Source: Pseudomonadota bacterium (GTDB taxonomy: Bacteria; Pseudomonadota; Alphaproteobacteria; Sphingomonadales; Sphingomonadaceae). From it: 11,238 nucleotides of DNA. Of the stretch, positions 7,263 through 11,238 are shown one piece after another. Position numbers and translations under genes: made by a program. Numbering within the stretch: position 1 is the stretch's first letter; every line of letters begins with the position of its first letter. The notes beneath the pieces were generated by a model that saw only the letters and a program-made list of their open reading frames with translations, was not told where the DNA came from and made no database searches. The stretch is from contig JARXKR010000071.1 in the NCBI GenBank assembly GCA_030271565.1, positions 1-11,238 of the forward strand, given 5' to 3'.

Positions 7263-7438
7263 GGTTTGCGCAGAGGACGCAGAGGAAGAACCGCAGAGAC
7301 GCAGAGATGTCGCGTTATCGGCGCAGCGGCTTGCAGTTTCCATGGTGCGTCAATCGCATCATTAGGATTAGTGGGGCAGCCTTCGGTTAGCGCTACATCT
7401 CTGCGTCTCTGCGTTCCTCTGCGGCCTCTGCGCGAACC
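7263..7438. repeat. 176-base inverted-repeat element built of CGCAGAG units
   Basis: The left arm (7263-7319) and right arm (7386-7438) are reverse complements, with 48 of 53 aligned positions matching by eye and one 4-base indel (GAAC at about 7288-7291, left arm only). Each arm holds four copies of CGCAGAG: at 7269, 7278, 7292 and 7300 on the left, and as CTCTGCG at 7399, 7407, 7417 and 7426 on the right. The 66 bases between the arms contain a further hairpin. There is no transposase gene, and I see no target-site duplication. Such CGCAGAG-rich sequences recur in intergenic regions of many bacterial genomes, from memory, so a dispersed REP- or MITE-like element is the best reading. RNA from either strand would fold into a long stem, and both flanking genes point toward it, so it may also end or protect both messages. 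The right arm overlaps the 3' end of queG. Confidence 0.8.
7342..7362. other. Apical hairpin in the centre of the inverted-repeat element
   Basis: ATGGTGCG (7342-7349) pairs with CGCATCAT (7355-7362) around the loop TCAAT, giving 8 pairs including one G-T wobble. Just outside it, GGCTTGC (7328-7334) can pair with GCAGCC (7376-7381) with one bulged T. The core between the long arms is therefore itself structured. No T tract follows, so it is not a textbook terminator. Confidence 0.45.
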
Positions 7439-8499
7439 AATTCCGCCATCGCCCACTGCGCCGCCTCGGCGACCACGGGATCGGGATCGGCCAAGAGCAA
7501 TTCAACCCGTCCGATCAGCCCGGCATCGCCGCCGTTCCCCGCGGCATAGAGGCAATTGCGCACAAACCTGTCGCGGCCGATGCGTTTGATCGGCGAGCCG
7601 GAAAACAGCGCGCGGAAGCCTGCATCGTCGAGCATCAGTAATTCGGCGAGCCTGGGCGCGACCAGTTCGGCGCGGGGCACGAACGCGCGCATTGCAGAGG
7701 CTTCGCTGGCAAACTTGTTCCACGGGCACACCGCCAGACAATCGTCGCAGCCGTAGATGCGGTTGCCCAGTGCCTTGCGGAATTCGAGCGGGACCGCGCC
7801 CTTCAGCTCGATTGTCAGGTAGGAAATGCAGCGCCGCGCATCGAGCCGGTAGGGCGCGGGAAAGGCATCGGTTGGGCAGGCGGTCTGGCAGGCGTTGCAC
7901 GATCCGCAGTGGTCGGCTTCGGCCTCATCCGGCGGAAATTCGATTGTGGTGTAGATCGCGCCGAGGAACAGCCACGATCCGTGCGTCCGGCTGACGAGAT
8001 TGGTGTGCTTGCCTTGCCAGCCGAGACCCGCCGCTTGGCCCAGCGGCTTTTCCATCACCGGCGCGGTATCGACGAAAACCTTGACTCCGGCCTCACCCAG
8101 GCCCCGCCGCGCCGCTTCGGCAATCAACCACCGCGCTAGAGCCTTCAAGGCCTTTTTGATGACGTCATGGTAATCCTTGCCCTGCGCATAGACCGAGATC
8201 CGCGCGCGCTCGCCGCGCCCCGCCAGCGCGAGCGGATCATTCGCCGGGGCATAGCTCATCCCCAGCGCGATCACGCTGCGCGCCTCGGGCCACAGACCTT
8301 GCGGTGAGCGGCGGTGGTGGGCGCGCGATTCCATCCACTCCATCACGCCGTGCCGACCCTCGCCCAGCCATTCCTCTAGTCGGCGTGCTGCGATCGGATC
8401 CTCAGCAGCAGGCGCAATACCGCAGGCGGCAAAGCCCAGACGCGCCGCTTCTGCTGCCAGATCATGCTTTAAGCTGACGATTTGCGCCGCGTTAACCAA
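7393..8499 (-). CDS. queG: Epoxyqueuosine reductase QueG
   Basis: A 368-residue cytoplasmic iron-sulfur, cobalamin-dependent enzyme that reduces epoxyqueuosine to queuosine at the tRNA wobble position, the final step of the pathway. The catalytic aspartate is Asp144 in VDTAPVME, equivalent to Asp134 of the E. coli enzyme. Eight cysteines for two 4Fe-4S clusters are present: Cys198, 201, 204 and 208 (CGSCNACQTACP), Cys224 (ARRCISYLTIELKG), and Cys251, 254 and 258 (CDDCLAVCPWNKF). The C-terminal part, with GSPIKRIGRDRFVRN and helices to WAMAEL, is the HEAT-like tRNA-binding region. The start is TTG (8499-8497), the only start codon between the upstream in-frame stop and the conserved N-terminus; AGGAG lies 11 bases before it. 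The last 14 residues (355-368) and the stop are encoded by the inverted-repeat element, so the native C-terminus has been replaced or extended. It is divergent from the ABC operon. Confidence 0.96.
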   Translation of the reverse strand: MVNAAQIVSLKHDLAAEAARLGFAACGIAPAAEDPIAARRLEEWLGEGRHGVMEWMESRAHHRRSPQGLWPEARSVIALGMSYAPANDPLALAGRGERARISVYAQGKDYHDVIKKALKALARWLIAEAARRGLGEAGVKVFVDTAPVMEKPLGQAAGLGWQGKHTNLVSRTHGSWLFLGAIYTTIEFPPDEAEADHCGSCNACQTACPTDAFPAPYRLDARRCISYLTIELKGAVPLEFRKALGNRIYGCDDCLAVCPWNKFASEASAMRAFVPRAELVAPRLAELLMLDDAGFRALFSGSPIKRIGRDRFVRNCLYAAGNGGDAGLIGRVELLLADPDPVVAEAAQWAMAELVRAEAAEERRDAEM

Positions 8500-8507
8500 A
8501 CTTCCTG

Positions 8508-8535
8508 TTGCTCCTGTTCACTGGCGCGCCATAAC
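8508..8535 (+). promoter_or_regulatory. Weak candidate promoter for the ABC exporter operon
   Basis: TTGCTC (8508-8513) and CATAAC (8530-8535) are 16 bases apart, with 3 of 6 and 4 of 6 consensus matches. They lie in the 66-base gap between the divergent queG and exporter genes, so the promoters of both must be in or near this gap. The two half-sites TTCAC (8517-8521) and GTGAA (8545-8549) flank it as a loose dyad. Confidence 0.25.
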
Positions 8536-8553
8536 GCCGCACTGGTGAAACTA

Positions 8554-8558
8554 AGGGA
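8554..8558 (+). promoter_or_regulatory. Ribosome binding site fixing the ABC ATPase start
   Basis: AGGGA lies 7 bases before the ATG at 8566. It supports this start over the longer in-frame reading from a TTG at 8482, which would overlap the start of queG and add 28 residues unlike the family N-terminus. Confidence 0.65.
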
Positions 8559-8565
8559 ATGGCAG

Positions 8566-9528
8566 ATGGTGAGCAACGCGCCAACAGCGGCAGATCGGCC
8601 GCTGGCGATCGAGGCGCGCGGATTGGTCAAACGGTTCGATGGTTTCACCGCGGTCGACGGGGTCGACCTGACCGTTCCCCAAGGATCAATCTACGGCATC
8701 CTCGGCCCCAACGGCGCGGGCAAGACCACCACGCTGCGGATGCTGCTGGGGATCATCGACCCCGATAGCGGGATCCGCCGCGTGCTCGGTCATGACCGCC
8801 CGCATGAAGTAGCGCACGCGATCGGCTATTTGCCCGAAGAGCGCGGGCTGTACCCCTCGATGAAGGCTTATGAGGCGATTGCCTTCCTTGGCGCTTTGCG
8901 CGGGCTGCCGCTCAAGGAAGGGCGCGCGCGGGGCAAGCAGCTGCTCGAGGAAAACGGCCTCGGCTACGCGATCGACCGCACCATCCGCCAGCTCTCGAAA
9001 GGCATGGCGCAGCAGGTTCAGCTGCTCGGCACCCTGGTCCACAATCCCCGGCTGGTGGTGTTCGACGAGCCGTTCTCGGGGCTCGATGCGCTCAACCAGG
9101 GCAAGCTCGAGAAGATGATCCGCGCGCTCGCGGCCAAAGGCACCACGGTGATCTTTTCCACCCATGTGATCGCGCATGCCGAACGGCTGTGTGACGAAGT
9201 GGCGATCATCGCCGGAGGCAAGGTCCCGTTTGCCGGTTCCGTCGATGTCGCGCGCGACCGGATTCGTCCGCAGGTGCGGCTCGAAACCCGCGCCAGCGAC
9301 GGTCCGTGGCGCGCGGCGCTGCCCCCCGATGCGCGGCACGAGGGTAAACTCTGGCTGTTCTCGCTGCCCGAAAGCGGGATCGAGCCGCTGCTGCGCGCGC
9401 TGATCGAAGGCGAGGCAGGGATCCTCTCGCTGTCGATCGAACGCGCCGGGCTGCACGATGCCTTTGTCGCGATTGCCGGCGAGGCCGCCGCGCGCGCGCT
9501 TGAGGAAAGCCCCGAGGAGCTGCGCTGA
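8566..9528 (+). CDS. ABC transporter ATP-binding protein, NatA-type
   Basis: A 320-residue cytoplasmic ATPase that powers the membrane partner encoded immediately downstream. Walker A is GPNGAGKTT (47-55, Lys53); the signature loop is LSKGMAQQ (143-150) in place of the classical LSGGQ; Walker B is VVFDEP (164-169) followed by the D-loop SGLD (171-174); the switch histidine is His200 (STH). In the Q-loop region the sequence is GYLPEERGLYP, so the usual glutamine is replaced by glutamate, which is typical of the NatA/YhaQ-like exporter group. The C-terminal ~90 residues match the DUF4162-type extension of that group (SLSIERAGLHDAFVAI). NatA/NatB of Bacillus exports sodium, but relatives carry other substrates, so the cargo is unknown. 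The stop TGA shares its last base with the ATG of the permease gene (TGATG), indicating translational coupling. Confidence 0.93.
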   Translation: MVSNAPTAADRPLAIEARGLVKRFDGFTAVDGVDLTVPQGSIYGILGPNGAGKTTTLRMLLGIIDPDSGIRRVLGHDRPHEVAHAIGYLPEERGLYPSMKAYEAIAFLGALRGLPLKEGRARGKQLLEENGLGYAIDRTIRQLSKGMAQQVQLLGTLVHNPRLVVFDEPFSGLDALNQGKLEKMIRALAAKGTTVIFSTHVIAHAERLCDEVAIIAGGKVPFAGSVDVARDRIRPQVRLETRASDGPWRAALPPDARHEGKLWLFSLPESGIEPLLRALIEGEAGILSLSIERAGLHDAFVAIAGEAAARALEESPEELR

Positions 9529-10784
9529 TGGACGTGCCCAACCGCCCCACCGGGCGCCTTTCTACTCTCGCCGCCGCCTATGTGGTGGCGCGGCGCGATT
9601 TCGTCGCGATCCTGTGGTCGCGCAGTTTCATCTTCTTCCTGCTCGGGCCGCTGTTCCCGCTGCTGGTCGGCACGCTGGCCGGCACGATCGGACAACGCGT
9701 ACAGGAAACCGCCGACCGCCCGGTGCTGGGCATGGCGATGAGCCCGGCCGACACCGCGCGGATGGTCAAGGCGGAGCAATCCCTATCCGATCAGCTGGGT
9801 CCAAACATGCCCGAGCTGGTCGTGGTCAGGCAGCTTGCCCCGGGTGAGAAGTTCGACCCGGCGGCAGCGATGAAAAACAACAAGGCCAATCTCGCTGCGA
9901 TCGTGACCGGCACGCCGGAGCACCCGGTGCTGACCGGTTCGAGCGACCGGATTGCCAACTGGGAAGGCCGGGTCGGGCTGCTCGCCGCGCAAGCACTCGA
10001 GCGAAACCCGACCAATTACCCAGAGGTTGAGCTGGCCGGGATAGCCACCACCCGCGCCGATCAGACTCACGGGCAGATGGTCACCGCGCAGATCGGGCAG
10101 ACCGTGCTGTTCCTGCTGATGATGATCCTGGCAGGCATGGTCTTGTCCAACCTGGTCGAGGAGAAGAGCAACAAGATCATCGAGGTGCTCGCTGCGGCCA
10201 TTCCGATGGACGCGGTGTTCCTGGGCAAGCTGTTCGCGATGCTCGCGGTATCGATGGTCGGGATCACGGTCTGGGCTTTGGTCGGCGGCACGATCTGGTT
10301 TGCGGCGGGGCACAGTCTGGGCGACTACCCCGCACCTGCGGTCGGCTGGCCGACCTTCCTCGCGCTGGGCGTGATCTATTTCTCGATGGGTTACCTCATC
10401 CTGGGTTCGCTGTTCCTCGCGATCGGCTCGATGGCGAGCACTGTGCGCGAAGTGCAGACACTGTCGATGCCGGTAACCATGCTGCAGCTCTTGAACTTCT
10501 TCTTCGCCAGCTTCGCAATGGCGCAGCCCGGGACCTGGATCGAGAAGGCGGCGATGATCGTGCCGTTTTCCTCGCCCTTCACCATGCTCGCACACGCCGC
10601 GCAGGACCCGGCGCTGTGGCCGCACGCGCTGGCGATCGCGTGGCAGCTGTTATGTGTATCGGTGCTGGTCAAGCTGGGCGCGACGCTGTTCCGCAAACGG
10701 GTGATGCAAAGCGGCCCGCAGCGCAGCAAGAAGCGCTGGTTCTGGCAGCGTAAGGGTGCTGGGGCGGCAACTGCCAAGGCTTGA
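9528..10784 (+). CDS. ABC transporter permease, NatB/ABC-2 type
   Basis: A 418-residue integral membrane subunit of the exporter, partner of the ATPase upstream. Hydrophobic segments suggest six membrane helices at about residues 33-55, 188-208, 234-259, 276-300, 313-331 and 366-387. The first and second are separated by an extracytoplasmic domain of about 130 residues, the usual layout of the ABC2_membrane_3/NatB group. The motif NLVEEKSNKIIEVL (208-221), right after the second helix, is the family's cytoplasmic coupling region that contacts the ATPase. The C-terminus is a short basic tail (KRVMQSGPQRSKKRWFWQRK), consistent with a cytoplasmic location. The substrate (sodium, a lipid or a drug-like compound) cannot be deduced. 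There is no clear terminator after the stop at 10784. Confidence 0.92.
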   Translation: MDVPNRPTGRLSTLAAAYVVARRDFVAILWSRSFIFFLLGPLFPLLVGTLAGTIGQRVQETADRPVLGMAMSPADTARMVKAEQSLSDQLGPNMPELVVVRQLAPGEKFDPAAAMKNNKANLAAIVTGTPEHPVLTGSSDRIANWEGRVGLLAAQALERNPTNYPEVELAGIATTRADQTHGQMVTAQIGQTVLFLLMMILAGMVLSNLVEEKSNKIIEVLAAAIPMDAVFLGKLFAMLAVSMVGITVWALVGGTIWFAAGHSLGDYPAPAVGWPTFLALGVIYFSMGYLILGSLFLAIGSMASTVREVQTLSMPVTMLQLLNFFFASFAMAQPGTWIEKAAMIVPFSSPFTMLAHAAQDPALWPHALAIAWQLLCVSVLVKLGATLFRKRVMQSGPQRSKKRWFWQRKGAGAATAKA

Positions 10785-10815
10785 CCCACAGCCGATGCAG
10801 TTCACCGAGCCGCTA

Positions 10816-10845
10816 TTGACATTTGCGTAAGTTGGGCGGGATAAG
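10816..10845 (+). promoter_or_regulatory. Predicted promoter of the cytochrome P450 gene
   Basis: A perfect TTGACA (-35, 10816-10821) is followed after 18 bases by GATAAG (-10, 10840-10845, 4 of 6). Transcription would start near 10852, with a leader of about 45 bases. The position, between the ABC operon and the P450 gene, supports separate transcription. No clear operator dyad was seen over it. Confidence 0.5.
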
Positions 10846-10880
10846 TCCTGTGTCGAAACGCAATTTTTCAGTGCGGCGAC

Positions 10881-10885
10881 GGGAG
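10881..10885 (+). promoter_or_regulatory. Ribosome binding site of the cytochrome P450 gene
   Basis: GGGAG lies 11 bases before the ATG at 10897, a slightly long spacer. It fits the only ATG in the right frame ahead of the conserved N-terminal region. Confidence 0.55.
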
Positions 10886-10896
10886 AAAACCGAGCA

Positions 10897-11238
10897 ATGG
10901 CTACCAAGGCAAGCGCACCCGAAAAGTTCACTTACCGCACCGCGCCGCGCGCCACCGATGCGTTCGACAGCTGGCTCAAGGAACATGGCGGCGAACTGCC
11001 AAAGCACAGCCATCCGTGGGACGTATCGCGCTCGGACATCTATGTCGAAGACCGTTGGCAGCCGATCTTTGCCGAAATGCGCGCCAAGGCCCCGATCAAC
11101 AAGGTGACCGGCACGCCTTACGGCGATTTCTGGAACATCACCAACGTCAAGGCGATCCAGCACGTCGAAGCGCTGCCCGAGCTCTACTCGTCCGCGTGGG
11201 ACAAAGGCGGGATTACCATCGGTGAGCCGCCCAAGGAC
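10897..11238 (+). CDS. Cytochrome P450, CYP153-like (N-terminal part, runs off window)
   Basis: The first 114 residues of a soluble bacterial P450, open to the last base of the window. There is no N-terminal membrane anchor, as expected for the bacterial class that takes electrons from a ferredoxin. The blocks WDVSRSDIYVEDRWQPIFAE (41-60), AKAPINKV (63-70), YGDFWNITNVKAI (75-87), LPELYSS (93-99) and GGITIGE (104-110) follow the order and wording of CYP153 enzymes, which hydroxylate the terminal carbon of alkanes and related chains; this assignment is from memory of the family. The heme-binding cysteine loop, I-helix and ExxR motif lie beyond the window, so activity cannot be judged. It has its own near-consensus promoter. 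In sphingomonads such P450 genes often sit near ferredoxin and ferredoxin reductase genes, which would be expected downstream. Confidence 0.85.
   Translation, partial: MATKASAPEKFTYRTAPRATDAFDSWLKEHGGELPKHSHPWDVSRSDIYVEDRWQPIFAEMRAKAPINKVTGTPYGDFWNITNVKAIQHVEALPELYSSAWDKGGITIGEPPKD

Noticed and set aside
7263..7438. CRISPR array or insertion sequence
   Set aside because: The CGCAGAG units are too short and too closely and irregularly spaced for CRISPR repeats, and no transposase frame or terminal target duplication was seen.
7164..7589. A 141-codon plus-strand frame, and a 63-codon one at 7174-7365, through the inverted repeat
   Set aside because: Their composition comes from the CGCAGAG repeat (for example LRLCVPLRPLRE) and they overlap the 3' end of queG; no start signal or family resemblance.
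8482..8565. An upstream TTG start for the ABC ATPase
   Set aside because: It would overlap the first codons of divergent queG and adds Cys/Ser-rich residues not typical of the family; AGGGA supports the ATG at 8566.

Overview
The window looks like a stretch of chromosome from a GC-rich alphaproteobacterium, most likely a sphingomonad (Sphingomonadales, for example the Erythrobacter/Novosphingobium/Sphingomonas group). I infer this from the very high third-position GC, the large ~1,550-residue NAD-glutamate dehydrogenase, the CYP153-like P450 and the style of the short intergenic repeats. No rRNA, tRNA, integrase, transposase or CRISPR array is visible. Most of the sequence is ordinary housekeeping and accessory metabolism.

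Layout. Positions 1-2313 hold a tight plus-strand cluster: the 3' part of an ABHD10-like alpha/beta hydrolase (cut by the window edge), a TPR-type helical-repeat protein, and a YhbW-type flavin-dependent luciferase-like oxidoreductase whose start overlaps the preceding stop (GTGA). A 135-base gap (2314-2448) carries a hairpin and a convincing promoter overlapped by a short dyad. It precedes the large NAD-glutamate dehydrogenase (2449-7116). Positions 7117-7392 form a convergent intergenic region with an 11-base-period tandem repeat and a striking 176-base inverted-repeat element. That element continues into the 3' end of queG (epoxyqueuosine reductase, minus strand, 7393-8499) and supplies its last 14 codons and stop. 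A 66-base divergent gap then leads to a two-gene ABC exporter operon of the NatA/NatB type (8566-9528 and 9528-10784, overlapping by one base). After a 112-base gap with a near-consensus promoter comes the N-terminal part of a cytochrome P450 (10897 to the window end).

How the genes work together. The glutamate dehydrogenase feeds glutamate carbon into the TCA cycle as 2-oxoglutarate. QueG performs the last step of queuosine tRNA modification. The ABC pair forms one exporter of unknown substrate. The P450 probably oxidises an alkyl or other hydrophobic substrate. I see no sign that these separate transcription units form one pathway.

I did not find a clear new biological system. The most interesting signals are the inverted-repeat element between gdhZ and queG, its capture as the QueG C-terminus, and the possible operator on the glutamate dehydrogenase promoter.
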